This document shows, piece by piece, positions 45,037 to 57,900 of a stretch of 64,000 nucleotides of DNA. How positions within the stretch are numbered: position 1 is the stretch's first letter; each line of letters starts with the position of its first letter. The position numbers were made by a program, and so were the translations under genes. Location: contig JAKJXP020000065.1 of assembly GCA_022225965.2 (NCBI GenBank), positions 70,660 to 134,659 of the forward strand, in the 5' to 3' direction. The DNA comes from Diatrype stigma. Its lineage: Eukaryota > Ascomycota > Sordariomycetes > Xylariales > Diatrypaceae. The notes under the pieces were generated by a model. It did not search any database, had not been told where the DNA came from, and saw only the letters and a list, made by a program, of their open reading frames with translations.

Positions 45037-46068
45037 GTTCGCGGCTGGCTGGCTAGAGAGCTGGATGTCTCGTGCGTGTGCGTGTGCGTGTGCGTGTGCG
45101 TGTGTCCGTCCAGCGATAATGATAACAAATAGTTACCCTGACTTCCGTTGGATAGCGCGCGTCTCTGGGTCGGGTCGGGTTGGGTGGTCGGAAAGGGTCT
45201 TGCCTCACATGTGCGTGCAACGAGAATATAGCGACCGTTTGCGGAGGCTCGTCGGTTTGTTGCGCGGGCCAGGGAGTTTATGAAATCTTCCCAATATTTT
45301 GGCCCTTTGTTGTAACTACTTACCTGAGTACCTTAGCCAAGGTCCTTGATGATGTTGTCTTCTATCTTTTTTCGTTGACCCGGAAGCTTAGGAAGGCACC
45401 TAAATGGGTCTGGGTTCCAGTCCTAATTCGTCGGTTGGACGCCCCGGTTAAATTCCTACGTAAAGTACTGGTACTGGTAGTCTGGTAGGTACTGCTACAA
45501 ACAGCCACTGCCTAACCAAATGTGACCTAAGAGCTATTCCGATTAGGAAAGGCGTATACACCTGCCTGCATAGTACATGTATGTACTGTAAATGCATACC
45601 GCAGGCTGCACTGCTGCAAAGGAACGGCGGGGCTTCCAGTCAGCCAGTGACTGCCCTACCTGCTGTAGACACCGCGGGCATAGCTTCAGATCCCCTAACC
45701 TGGTGCTACAGCCTACAGTAACTGCAATACCCAGAACTACGAACTACTACATACCTACATACATGTAGTCAGGTAATCGGACTAGGTACATCATCAACCA
45801 CCTGCACACCTGCATTCGTCCGCCTCGCCGCCTCAGAGCTGTGTACCTTAAGGTGGCTTGGCTTACAGGTAACTTACCAGACTTAACCTACCTCTACATT
45901 ATCTGCAGCCAATCTCACCTCCACACGCCCATTGACACGAACCCGCGGAAACGATACGACTGGAACGTGTTTCCGCATCCGGCCTGAGACTTTCTTCGAT
46001 ACCTCCGACACTACGTTCCCACCCATACCGTCCGACGGCCACGATCGAGTGGCAGCTTCGGGGTCAGG
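45037..46068. promoter_or_regulatory. Divergent promoter region NUR1 / VMA7
   Basis: About 1 kb between the start codons of two conserved genes. It contains the GCGTGT microsatellite close to NUR1 and several TACCTAC/GTAGGT-like short repeats (about 45560-45790). No ORF is supported. Confidence 0.6.
45071..45105 (+). repeat. GCGTGT hexanucleotide microsatellite
   Basis: About five tandem CGTGTG units ending in TGTCC, 35-70 bases upstream of the NUR1 start codon, so in its 5' untranslated region or core promoter. Confidence 0.8.
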
Positions 46069-46839
46069 ATGGCGAGTCAGGCAGACTTCAAGGACAGACA
46101 GTTCCTGGCTGTGATCGGGGATGAGGTATGCATGCATGCAATATAATACATCCTTTCGCCAGACGGGGGCCGAGGGAGAAGGGGGGAGGCGAAGAGGATG
46201 AAGCGCCGGGGGAAGGCAGTAATCGAGCGAGCGCATGGCCATCCCCCTTTCTCCTCGTCCTCTAGGGTGGTCTCCTATCTAGGTGCCTTTGTAGGGATAG
46301 CAAAAGCTACATAATAGCTAACCGATGTCTCAACCGGCAACCGCAGGACTCAGTAACGGGCCTACTGCTCGCGGGCATCGGTGTAAGCAAGCTTCCAAGC
46401 AACCAAGGCCAAAGAACCCCCGCACTGAACAATAAGTAAAGCACGTCACGAACCCGCCCGACTCGCAGAAGAACTTCCTCGTCGTCGACGGCAAGACCGA
46501 CGCGTCGGCCATCGAGGCCGCCTTCGATCGGTTCACGACGGAGCGCAAGGACATCGGCATCGTCCTGATCAACCAACATGTGCGTCTCCATCATTTTTCT
46601 CCACCCTATTCAAGAGGTGTTTTTGAGAATGAAAGAAAAGAAGCAAGAATCGGGTTTCTAACAGCAGGACTTTTTCGTCTGTCCCCCCTCCACTCTAGGT
46701 CGCCGAGAAGATCAGGCATCGCATCGACACGTACACGGCCGCCTTCCCGACCGTCCTCGAGATCCCCAGCAAAGACCACCCGTACGATCCCGAGAAGGAC
46801 AGCGTCCTGAGGAGGGTGCGGCGCCTGTTTGGGGAGTAG
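46069..46839 (+). CDS. VMA7: V-type ATPase subunit F
   Basis: Four exons: 46069-46125, 46347-46382, 46442-46579, 46699-46839, all phase-0 junctions, 123 aa, the normal size for fungal subunit F. Exon 1 gives [19 protein letters not shown], the 36-base exon 2 gives [12 protein letters not shown], exon 3 [20 protein letters not shown].. to GIVLINQH, and exon 4 [10 protein letters not shown].. to RRVRRLFGE. These are the family's Rossmann-like strand and C-terminal helix segments. Subunit F is part of the central stalk of the V1 sector and couples ATP hydrolysis to proton pumping that acidifies vacuoles and Golgi. Exon 2 is too short for simple ORF detection but is fixed by the conserved residues. 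Introns are 221, 59 and 119 bases. Confidence 0.96.
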
Positions 46840-47708
46840 AGAAAGGGGGGCAAAGCAAGGAAAGGAAAGGAGGCGGAAAGGAGACCAGAAGCCAAACTGA
46901 TCACCGAGCGAGCGAGTGGGTATGTGTGTCAGAGTGAGTGAGAATGAGGGTGAGTGAGTGGATGCGTGGGTGTGAATGAGATTATCACGTACAAACCTAC
47001 CTACAGATAGGTAGCAAGTGACGAGGTCGATCAGCGGTCACTCCGGTCTTGCTCCATCGAACGGATGCATACATAGCTACCAGCATACAAACATGAAATT
47101 CGCATGAATTGGATTATTCATTTACTCCTTAATAAGAGGCTCCGTGAAGCGAGGCAGACAGCTCATTATTGTGACGAGTAACCAAATGACTAGTTGCTTC
47201 GTAGATGGATCAGAAAAACAAGGTCAAAAGGGGCCCGTGATGGATATCAATTCTTTCTTTCTATGCGTGTACCGAACTAATGCTACTTGACTTGATCTCC
47301 TCGCCCAATTACCACCGGCGCACTTCACTCACTCGGAATTCCTCGCCTAATGATGCTGCCGTATGTACTGCTATCGAATGCAAGACCCCCAAGAATAACG
47401 AAGAGCATGAGACGCCCCTAGCCAGTCACAACATGACTGACACACTTAAAAAAGGGAGGGGCCAAAGAGGGGGATAAAAGGAAACGATCCTCGAATCCGT
47501 CAAGAGAATGCTGCGTGTCCATTCGATCCATCCATTCATCCATTATCGTAAAATTAATGTTTGGTGTTGCTGTCATCGGCGTGGTCGCTTGCGGTTGCTG
47601 TTGTCGCTATTGCTGAAAAGGGCTTCGCTCCAAACACAACATGCTCATCGGGAAGAAAAAGGTAGAATCAAAAAAAGGGTTGAGGCTACCCTGAATCGCC
47701 CAGCCAGT
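46840..47708. other. Convergent intergenic VMA7 / NPC2
   Basis: About 0.87 kb holding the two 3' untranslated regions. No gene is supported. Confidence 0.6.
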
Positions 47709-48441
47709 CTACAAATCGCCCATGGAGTTCTTCTTGCCGCCGAAAGTAACAGTGGCCTGGAGACAGGTAATGGGCTTGCCATCGGCGTTGACGACCTCGG
47801 CGTGGACGTTGTAGGTTCCCTATCACAAGAGGTTATATGTCAGTACACAGGTTTGCCGTCTGTCTTCTATGCCACGAAGAATGCCTTCGGAAAAGGGGGA
47901 AGGGGCGGCGATGAAAAAACGTACCGGCGGCACTTCCTTGGGGATCTCGACAGCCTTCGTGATGGAGAGGATGCCCTTCTCGATAGGGCACTCCAGATCG
48001 ACGTTGGAGACCTGCTCGCACAGATCGGCCTTGGTGTTGACAAGGCGGATCAGACCGTACTTGACGACTAGGTTGACGTAGGCGCCGTCGGTAATTGTTT
48101 CGAAGACAGTGCCCGTCGCCCGGATGACCAAGTCAGCACCCCTATACATCGACATCCAACGTTAGTTATTTGAAGCCCATCCACCCACACTGTTACGATC
48201 AACAAGGAATGAGTGATAGAGAGAAGACGTACGCCTCAGGTGGGTTCGGCAGCAGGTCGACCTGCTCGATGTGGACAATGTCCTTGCTGTGATCGCTGTC
48301 GCAGAACTCGAGGGGCGACTCGCCGGGGACCTTGTCGACGTCCTTAACGATAACATCCTGGCTATCGCCACCAAACCAACTCCGGGCCGAGACGACACCG
48401 GTGGCGGACAGGGCCGCTACGCAAGCGGTCGAGAATCTCAT
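47709..48441 (-). CDS. NPC2: NPC2-like phosphatidylglycerol/phosphatidylinositol (sterol) transfer protein, ML domain
   Basis: Three exons, 48441-48233, 48141-47925, 47819-47709, giving 178 aa with consistent phases (2, then 0). The N-terminus MRFSTACVAALSATGVVSA is a signal peptide. The ML (MD-2-related lipid-recognition) domain follows: SPLEFCDSDHSKDIVHIEQVDLLPNPPEAG, then LVIRATGTV, VNLVVKYGLIRLV, DLCEQVSNVDLECPIEKG and ITKAVEIPKEVPPGTYNVHAEV, with the last Cys in KPITCLQATVTF. The Cys residues match the three-disulphide ML pattern. NPC2 works in the vacuole/lysosome lumen, handing sterols and phospholipids to the membrane partner NPC1. The start chosen is the one that exposes the signal peptide; an upstream ATG (48531) would bury it. 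Confidence 0.95.
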
Positions 48442-49877
48442 TTCGAGGAGGTAGAGAAAGGGTTGCTTGAGGAGGGTAAATAGGTAGAGTAGGCGTGAGG
48501 CTCTCGTCAAAGAGTACCTAGGAGATGGCAATAGCTATTACGACGATGGCGATGGTATGATGGATGGCGCTGGCGATGACTGATTGATGGTTTGCACCAA
48601 TGATCGTAGTAGACTAGAGTACCTAGCAGTTCGGCGCTGGCGCTCGATTTTATGGGAGGTTTCGTTTGTTTGGTCTTCCAAGTTGATGACGGGACGATGT
48701 AAGAGGCGAGGCGGAACCAACCACTGAGTGCTGTAGCGGTAGTATGTACGTACTAGAGTAGATATGGGGTGGCGGCGCTGTTGCAGCTTGCCGACTGCGG
48801 GCGGAGCATGTGCTTCACAATTGTAGATCTTGGTTGGTTGAGGCACGTCACCAGACCTCGGGGTGAGCCTTGCCTTGCGTTTTCGGTTTGGTTGGGGGGG
48901 GGTTGACTTGGGGGGGTTTGGGGGGATTAGCGCGTTGATGATAACGCTAACGTACCTAACGAAGCAGGGGACCAGATACTGGGGATCGGTCGCTTCGATA
49001 CTACATACAGTATCGTACATAGGCCTCCAACCTTGTATGCGCAATAAGCAATAGGCTAGGAATTACGTAATTATGCTTCGTTCTAATGTCACCATCTCCA
49101 TCCCCATCATCGTCATTGTTTTGTTCGAGTTGCAATATTGTAGCAATAAAGTTCATCCATAATTTCCGCTATAATTAAATAGCAGTCTTTTAAGGATCCA
49201 ACACATTTATTTATGCCGTCTGGGCTTACGGAGAACGGGAAGGCAAAAGATAGGGGCCAGAAGCGCATATATATTTATAGTTCTTCCTGTTCTGTCGTAA
49301 TCCCCTATCTTATAGTCGACCAGCCTATTCGCATGCTCCTAATATGCTCAGCTGGGCAAGAACGCACATAAGAAATCCACCACGTGCACACACATCACCA
49401 GTCGGGATATAAATCTTTCATTGCCTGTCATTATTGAAGGTCATTTTGGAGAAGTAAATATGTACATATGAAAGCGTAAAAGTGGAATAGACAAGACTGA
49501 CACACCTCAGGAAGGGGTATAATAACGCCGCTCACCATCGTCAGAACCCGGCAAACATGAACCTCCTACATTCTCTTTCTCTGACATTCTCCTTCCATTC
49601 GTCTCTGCCCCTTCTGTTCTTCTTCTCTTATCTGTCCTTTTTTTCCATTACCATCCCCTATGCCCACAACCCTTTCCCCACTCATTACCAGTTGGCTCAT
49701 GTCAGCAACCCAGAGGGGAATGGCCTATGTAGAACATTTCCGTAGGTGCCTAGGCGAAAACGCATCGACTCAAGGAATGACTGAGCTCCGGTGCCTCTCG
49801 CAAAGTCCTCGGGTGGCGCGTGGAACGTTTCCCGAGTATCTATGAAGTACCTCGTACCGACAGACAACTTTCTGCGA
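48442..49877. other. Intergenic, NPC2 upstream region
   Basis: About 1.4 kb with no supported gene. It contains a G-rich tract (48894-48925) and AT-rich sequence around 49060-49300. Confidence 0.6.
48894..48925 (+). other. G-tract cluster, potential G-quadruplex
   Basis: Runs of 9, 7 and 6 G at 48894-48902, 48910-48916 and 48920-48925 with spacers of 7 and 3 bases. The first run could supply two G-tracts, so an intramolecular quadruplex is possible. It lies about 450 bases upstream of NPC2. Confidence 0.55.
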
Positions 49878-52676
49878 TCAGTAGTAGATTTTCTCCTCCC
49901 ACACCGGCGGGCGCACGGTCTCAGTGTCCCAAATGAGCTTGTTCTTGTCGTCCAGCGTGCACCCTTCGTCCGTGATGGGGATGACCTTGCCGGTATCGCG
50001 GACCTCCTGCTTCGAGATGCCCATGACGTCCTCGGGAATCCAGAGCAGCGGCGCGCTGCTCGTGACTGTCGGCGGGAAGTAGGCGTCCCGCTCGACCTCG
50101 GCCGAGTACAGGTTGTCGACATCGACCGCGTCGTGGGGTACTAGCTTGCGGAGCGCCGTGAAGTCACAGTACGACCAGGGCTTCAGGAACTTGGACACGA
50201 TGCCGGGCACCTTGCCCGGCGTGATAGTGCCTCCCGATGATACCTTCTCGCTCTCCTTGATGTCGCTCGCTTCCGAGCCCTGCTGGCGCAGTCCGTTTTC
50301 CTCGATGGCCAGTGTTCTGGGCAGGTTATAAAGCAGAGGGTCGAGAGCGCTGCTCATGGTGATGTTGAACAGCACAGTGAAAATCAGGAAAATGATCATC
50401 AGCACCATTGGTCCGATGGCAACGGTTGCGGCAAAAAGGCCGATCAAGCAGACCTCAGAGATGTAGATGCCTACGAAGAGATGCTTCAGGGCTCTAGGGT
50501 AAATGAGTCCGCGCGTATCAATCTTGGTGTCCGTAACGAAGAAGATGTTGTATCTCCACGCCAGGTAAAACAAAGACAGGCCAAAGAAAGCAAATCCTAG
50601 AACCACGGGAGCGATCGCCGCATACACGAGAGCTAACACTGTTAGTAACAAGACTGCATATTGTGGCGGCGGATGAACTAACCGATGACCGCGATGTTCG
50701 TATAAACCGGGAGCACGCTACCCCACGAGATAGCGGATAGGTTGGCCCATTTCTGGTACATCGCACGCGGGGTGCCGGCGAGGAATTTGTAAAGAAGCGT
50801 GAAGATAACGAAGCCGACAACTTGGGATATGACACCCGATGAGATCGCTAAACCCTGGACAAGGAAGTAGGAGATATAAACGTTTGAGGCCTTAGGGATG
50901 TTCTCTGCCAACAAACTCGTAACCGATGCAGGGTTTTCGGCAATAGCCTTGGCAACGGCAGAAGCTGAGGAGGCCACTGTTGCAACTAGGAACACCTGGA
51001 TGACCTGGAAAGCAAAGTACGCATTCTGGGTGAAGAGCTCGACGCGGGATAGAGATGGTTCTCCGGCTAGTTTGGCACATACTTTTCTTATTGTCAGTAA
51101 CGAATTGGCGATCTATCGTGGGTAAGATACACTTACATCTCATAATAACGGGCACGAGAGACATCAGAATAGACAGCAATACTGAAGGAAGAAGGCCGGT
51201 GATAACTCCCATTATCACTTGTGGAATTGCATCCAGCCACGTCAAGAAGGAGAGCGTCTTGAGACTATCGACGTTGGATATGACACCGACGACAGCAACA
51301 GGTATGGCCCAGAAGATAATGAGAGCAGAGATAAATCCAACGACTGCGAATTTGCGGACGATTCTCTGCCACCAGGGAACTTTCAGAGCCGACCACACGA
51401 CCTCGCCAGGAGTAACGCCGATGTACTTGGGGCTCATCTGCAAAGCTTGGTGGTGCGCTAAGACCTGGAAGGCTGACTCCGCCTCAGCCTGGGTGACGAA
51501 CTCGATGAAGACAGCGGGGAGCTTCTTATATGTTCCGGTGCGGTATGTATCCTGAGCTGATTGCGTATCTGGTACGAGACGGGCCAATTCAGTTCGGCAC
51601 CACTCAATAGTATCGACCTTTTTCCCCACAAGACCAAGGAAACCAAGTCGATGAGAGGGACGTTTCTTAGTAGGAATCCAGCGAGCTGCCAGGGTGCCCG
51701 GCTCGGCATCAGCGGGTGCCTCTGCTTTGTCATTCGACGCACCCCCTTTCTTAATCGCCTTGAGACGTTCGGCATTGGCAAGTTTTAGGAGCTTCACTTC
51801 GGCCTTTTCCAGCTTCATAGCAACCTTGTCGCGCTCCTTAACCAGATCATCGATCTTATCTGTGTCGCCGGTGATCCAGATATGCTGCACTGCATCGCCA
51901 AAGATCTTGCGGAGCCGAGCTTCGTCGAGGTACGAGTCGGGGACCGAAACAAAAAGCACGGTCCGCGACGAAATCCGGTTCGCGTAGAACGGAGAAAGAA
52001 GGAACGCTTGCCTCAGGTTCACATAGTAGATGGACTCCCGCAAGATCACGTACATGACGAAGCCATAAAAGACCCAAGCCATCAGGGCATGAGCATAGTA
52101 GCGGTCCTTTTGTGTCTCGGAGTTGACATTACCATAGCCCAACCTCGACAGCTGTGTCTTGCCGTTGCCACCGGTGATATTAATGGGGAATAAGACAGGC
52201 CAGAGAATACAGCAGCCCACGAAAGCGATGACAACCAGCATGCGCATGAACCGGAGGAACAGATAGGCATCTAGCGACTGGTGCTGGAGGACGTGGATGT
52301 CGGGGATCCTCCAAAAGGACCCAAACCAATTGAACAGGCCGGTTGGAAGAGCCGGGGATCGTTCACTAGAGAACTCTGTTAACTCGGCTCATGATAGCGA
52401 GAGGCATTGACAACGCTTACCTTTCCCGCAGACTCCCAAGATAAGTCCTCGGTGCATAATAGCGCCTCTGACTCTTCCGCAAAATCAAGAAGATTGCAAT
52501 GTAAACGCCAGCGACCACTGCTGTTGGGGCCAATGTCGAGACCAAGCCTATCATCCAATGTCAGTTATACAGCCATGCATGGAATAACTATTGTCGACTG
52601 CCATACCTGATAGCGAGGACTCTGGCTCGTCCTCAGCTCGAGTTGACCACTGATGGAGGTTTATTAAGCCATCCAT
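49878..52676 (-). CDS. Calcium-dependent channel family (CSC1/OSCA, DUF221) protein with PHM7-type C-terminal tail
   Basis: Five exons: 52676-52607, 52547-52421, 52365-51137, 51081-50683, 50638-49878; phases agree, 861 aa. The first exon start is uncertain (in-frame ATG also at 52757). Order of parts: TM1 with STLAPTAVVAGVYIAIFLIL; RRYYAPRTYLGSL; the N-terminal late-exocytosis region (PDIHVLQHQSLDAYLFLRF) with further helices; a cytosolic RRM-like domain (TVLFVSVPDSYLDEARLRKIFG, later PAVFIEFVTQAEAESAFQ); then the channel core (about 340-700), with MRLCAKLAGEPSLSRVE at the splice and QVFLVATVASSASAV. The end holds the PHM7 tail: SYCDFTALRKLVPHD.., AYFPPTVTSSAPLLWIPEDV, KVIPITDEGCTLDDK and the terminal RPPVWEEKIYY. 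Relatives are hyperosmolality- or stress-gated cation channels of plasma and internal membranes. Confidence 0.93.
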
Positions 52677-54756
52677 GTTGGCGATGTGCTTTGCTGTCGT
52701 CTCAACCAATAGCGCTCTAACATCAATTGGGGGCGGAGCGAAATCCCTGAGTGGCACGGTAAGAAGCGAGTGCTAAGTCGATGCCGATGATGCAACGCTA
52801 CGGCCTGCGTTGCTGTTATAACTGCTGGCTGTTTCCCTTCTAGGTGGTATTCCTAAAAAGGTTATAGTGAGATCGTATAGCGAGCCTGGCACCTGGTATA
52901 AGCTGGAAGTAGCCAGGAGAGCGCAAGAATCGGGTGCTACTCCTTTTGGCGCTTCGAAGGAGAAACGCGGCGTGATGAATCGATCGTTCACCCGTAGATA
53001 AGTCGTTCGAGTCCCGGGCAATAATACAGTACGCAAGAAACGCGTCTTGCGAACAGGATTGGAAAGAGGAAGGGACGTCAGGGACGTCAGGGACGAGATA
53101 CGTAGAGGTTTAAGCCTCCGGATGTCTAGACCTTCTTGCTTTGGGAGGTGGGGTGTTGCAAGTGGGAAGTGGGAAGTTGAACCCTTACTACGGTACTACA
53201 TATGTAGGTATTGTAGGTATTGCTTACTATACGTTGCTTTACTCCCTAGTAGCACCTGGGCAATAGTCGACCTTGGTTAGCGTCCCGAGGTGGTGTAAAT
53301 TCAAGATTTTTAGCTGGGCCGGGAGGGAGGAAAACTGGACAGAATGGGCGGGAGACATTGGTTCAGCTGCAGCTGCAGATTGGTACATACATACTATAAC
53401 TAGTACCTAGTACGAAGTAATTAGGCGTACATATCCATAGGTAGTATGACGATAGTTGGCGCCTACCCTTGTCGATCTAGATCTTGTTTCAGGGGACTCC
53501 CCTCCAAATCTTCCTTCGCAGTCCCTTCCACTCAACGCAACTTCCAAGCTTCCAAGCTTGGGAACACTTGGGAACTGGGTTGTTGCAGCTAGCCGCAGCT
53601 CGTAATGGCAGCCACGATGCCGCGATGTAACCCTTCCCTTGGGATTCCCTGTAGTTTTAAGAACTCCAGCGCACCGGCAAGCTCCAATGGGAATAGTCTC
53701 AGGTTGTTGTCTACTATAGTAGCGCAGTTAAATACCGGTAGTCGCTCGCTGCGTTGAGCAAAGGCTTTTCCCTCTCTTCTCCGGAGTATACTCCCAGGTA
53801 TAGCAATATTCCGGGCAGGTATAGCAGGGGCTTACACAGGCCGGTTCAGGTTGATACAAGCTTGTATGGCCTTGTACGGGCTGGTGGATGCACGATTGGA
53901 TAGGGACGTTGCAGGTCGATATTGAATTCGTGTCGGCAATGCCAACAACGCAACGGGAGCAACCGAAAATGAAGTAAACCCACGATTCGACTGGACGACA
54001 GAACAGCGTCAAGTCTCATATAGCGAGCGGCAAGGTGAAACAGAGGCAGAGGCGGCTATCCATCCTCTTTCTGTCCAGTGTTCAGTGTTCACGCAGTGAT
54101 CCAGTCTGTATGTATGTCTAGCTGATAACAAGTGCCTACATGTATGTAGCCTGTAGTCTACTTCGTAGGTGGTTGTAGCTAGCAGGAACTGGAATGCATT
54201 GATTGTGTGCAGCACGGTTTACTTACCTACATGATATGGTAATTACTTAGGTACTATGTATGATGCTATTTTCATTCTCACCTGTTTTGTTTTGCTTGTC
54301 TTATCTTCCATGTTTTGTTTCATTCTCTAAGCATGTACATGTACGTACATATGCGATGTTGTCGCGGTGGTTTGCGCGTCTTGTGACATCACATGCGCCA
54401 GTGAAGCCCAGGTACCTCATAATCCCTAATAATCAATGTTGAAGCACCGGCGCTAAACCGCATAGACCCAGCAACTGCCGCCTGATCGGCACAATGGCGG
54501 CGCCAATCTTCAGCGTTCAGCTGTTGCATCAACACCTATCAATACCTAACCTGAACAAGATGCGCTGGCCGTAGCTGTCCCCGAACCCACCAGCTATTTC
54601 CTGGGCCGCACGCGAGATGAGGTCGCGATTTTTTCTGTCTTTCCTCATTTTCCATTTTCCTCCACCACAAGTCGGTGAGCTTCCCAAGGTTCCGTCGGTA
54701 TCAGGTATGCAGGTCCGAATATATATGCCCAGGTAATTGACAAATCAGCAGCATTG
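52677..54756. other. Intergenic, no supported gene
   Basis: About 2.1 kb of moderate GC with many short ORFs, none matching a family or with good splice context. It includes the promoter of the DUF221 gene and, at the right end, flank of the Gypsy element. Confidence 0.6.
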
Positions 54757-54941
54757 TGCTTCTGCGCCCGGTCCTTCGAACCCCTAGGGAATTACTGCTA
54801 TTAGCAATTCACTTAGGATTATACTGAAGATCCGGACTAGTTATTGAATTAAAGCTAATTACAGTTGTGCGCTTTAAGCTGCTAGAATTTTATATTCCGA
54901 TTTTCCGATCCTTGGCATTATAAGGAATGCCCGGATTTACA
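54757..54941 (-). repeat. Gypsy LTR (3' LTR of the minus-strand element)
   Basis: 185 bp, starts TGCTTCTGCG and ends GGATTTACA; the less mutated copy at its start. Confidence 0.9.
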
Positions 54942-57900
54942 ATTATCCCCCTTCTTTATTATAATCGTTCCTAATTATTATCATTAATTTCCCTTTCCAT
55001 TAAACGCCGACGATCTTATTTTAAAAATTGCCTATTCGCATATTACATATTACATACGGAATGTCCGTTCTTTATAAAGGCCGGAAATAAATTCGTTCCG
55101 TTATATTTATTTTATAATTAAATTCCTTCGGAATTTCGTAAATAATACGTATTGCCGGGATAATAACTAATTACGCTCTAAGGCTCGTCGTAATAAAGCT
55201 TGTACTTTCCTTAACGTTAATAAACGCAAAGGATTTAATCGCCCGGAACATACGTTTTAATAAGCCCCTTTTTTTCCTAAAGGTACGTTCGTATTTTATT
55301 ACGGAACGCCTTTATATTATTAAAGCGAATCTTTATAAGCAATGCCTTATAATTTGCTGCCAGTAGCTTATTATTTTGAAACTCTTTCCTTTCCGTCGGT
55401 TCGCAAAAGTATTCGCAAAATTCCGATAAGGTTTGTTTTTAAAAAGGAATTATGCCGAACAGTAAGAAATATAAGCTATAGCCGTTCGATTTAAAAATGC
55501 GGTTATAAATAATTACCGCTCGTTATAATAATTCAAATAACGAATGAGCCATAAGGTTTGTTTAATATTTGCGTAACATAATTTTCTTTAAATTCTTATT
55601 AATTTTCTTTATTTTTCCGTTATCCTTTAAGCGCTTTGGTATAATAGCCTTTACGATAAAGCCTTATTTTTTATTTTAAGCGTTTGCGGCTTTACTTTTA
55701 AAAACGCCGGCGTTATTACTGATTTATTCTTTAGGAATACCGTAAATACGCCCGATACGAAAAAGTATAAGAATCGTATCCCCGAATTAAGCGAAAGAAA
55801 TAACGTTAGCTTTTATTCATTTCGTAACGTATTTAATAGCCATAAAAATCGTAAACGAACCTATTAACGTATAATCGATTACTTACCTAATTAGGAATGC
55901 CGGGAATTATACGGGCTGCAAGTTTAATAATAAAGGATTCGGTTTTCTTATTAATTAATAAGCCGAATATTCGATAATTACTTGCTGCATAACGAAAACG
56001 ATCTTCGAATGTTAAAATTACTTTTACGTATCGCGAAACGTTATTTTAACGATCGAATGGCTTTGGTTATAATAAATCCGTCTTAATTGTATTAGGAATT
56101 TATCGTATTTAAGGACTTTTTACAGAATTTACGCTTTCGTAGCGGTACCTTTTACGTACGAAAGGTTACCGGGCATTCTTTCGTATTTAATCATTTTATA
56201 CAGCTTATTTCGATATATAATAAAGTGCTTATTAATTTATTCTCGTTATATGGCTAAGAATAAGGAAATATTATACAGAAGGGTTTCGAAAATAGCTTAA
56301 AAGTTTAATCGGTTTAATTAATCGGCATAACGAATCGGTTCGGTTTTTTCGGCTGCCATTATTGCGGCTTCTTAGGGCCTCGAAAAATAATCGGCAAAAA
56401 CATTCGTTCGGCCCGAACGGTATACGATACGAATTCCGAAATACTTAATAGCATCGAAAAAACGCAATATGCGGGCCGGCTATTCGGCTTTCGTATTAAT
56501 TATTTTTAGCGATTCGTAATTAATAATTATTATTATATCGCCGCCTTTAACTTAATGCCGTTAATGTTAAAGTGCCAGCATAATACCGAAAAGTTCCTTT
56601 TCTTAAGCGGAATATCGTAATTGGATCTTTATAAGCTTTTTCGAAAAATAAGCAATTAAATATAAAACGAAAACGCCTATTGCTTTTATATAGGATTGCA
56701 ATAACGCTGCGCCGATAAACCATTACGAAACGTTTACTTCGAAAATAATCGGACGGCGCCAATCGAACTTCCGAATTACGGACGTTATTATAATTATTTC
56801 GCGAATTGCTTTTTAATTTGCTATGGCTTCGGAAAACAACTCGATACGTTCGTTTTTCGGACCGCCTATAAGAACTATAAGTAACCCAGCAATTTCCGAA
56901 TACCTATTAATCAAATGCCGCAAATAACCGGCGGTATTTATAAACGCTCGAATTTCGGTTATTATTGCCGGCTTGGGCCTATTCCGAATGGCCGCGATTT
57001 TAACTGAATCGGCTTCGATTTTTTCTTCGAAAATTACGAAGCCTAGGAAAATCCCTTTCCGAATAAACATTAGGGATTTCGCTGGATTTACGATTATCTC
57101 GTAATTAAAAAGCCTTTTAAATAAGGCGAATATGCGTTCGTAAAGCTATTCGGATATATCAGTTCATATGGCCATATTATTTAGCATGCCCGAAATAAAC
57201 TCGCGAAATAATTCGAAGATTTCTTTCATTAATGCCTAAAAAGTCGCCGAAGCATTACAAAGTCCGAAAGGCATTATTAATCATTCGTAAATGCCAAATA
57301 AAATTACAAAGGCGATTTTTTCGATATCTGGCTCGTAAATCTTAATTTGCCAGAAGCTATTTTTAAGGTCGATAAAGCAATATTAACGATGCCCGGCCGT
57401 TCGTTAAATTTCATCCATCGCGTTGGAAAGCGGATAAGCGTTTTTTCGCTGGATTTTATTAAGTTCCCGATAATTATAGCAAAATCGTTATATTACGTTC
57501 TTATCGAATTTATTAGGCTTCGTTATTTGGCCCGGTGCCTTTTTAAATATAAATAACGCAAACGAACCTTACGGGCCCGTACCGATACGTATAACCATTC
57601 CTAAATATTTCTTAACGAATTTACGGAATGCCCGAAATTAAACAAGGCTATATCGATATAAAAAGAATTTAATGAATTTATTATTTCCAATATCGATATA
57701 ATAGCGGGTGCATATATTTGCAGTAACCTTTTTCGAAACGAGCCCGAATAGTTCTAAAAAATCATAAACGTATTATAAAAGATATTTACTAATGGCCCTA
57801 TTATCCGTTAAGGTAAATTTATATTAAGTTATTAAGCTGGATTCGGCTATTATATAGGCCGTTTCGAAAGCATAAAGGGTATGTAATAAAGCGATTAAAT

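Noticed and set aside
45883..46242. Minus-strand ORF of 119 codons over VMA7 exon 1
   Set aside because: No family resemblance, and it overlaps a conserved exon on the other strand.
52990..53030. B-box-like GTTCGAGTCC, possible tRNA
   Set aside because: No pairing T-arm, acceptor stem or A box around it; no cloverleaf can be drawn.
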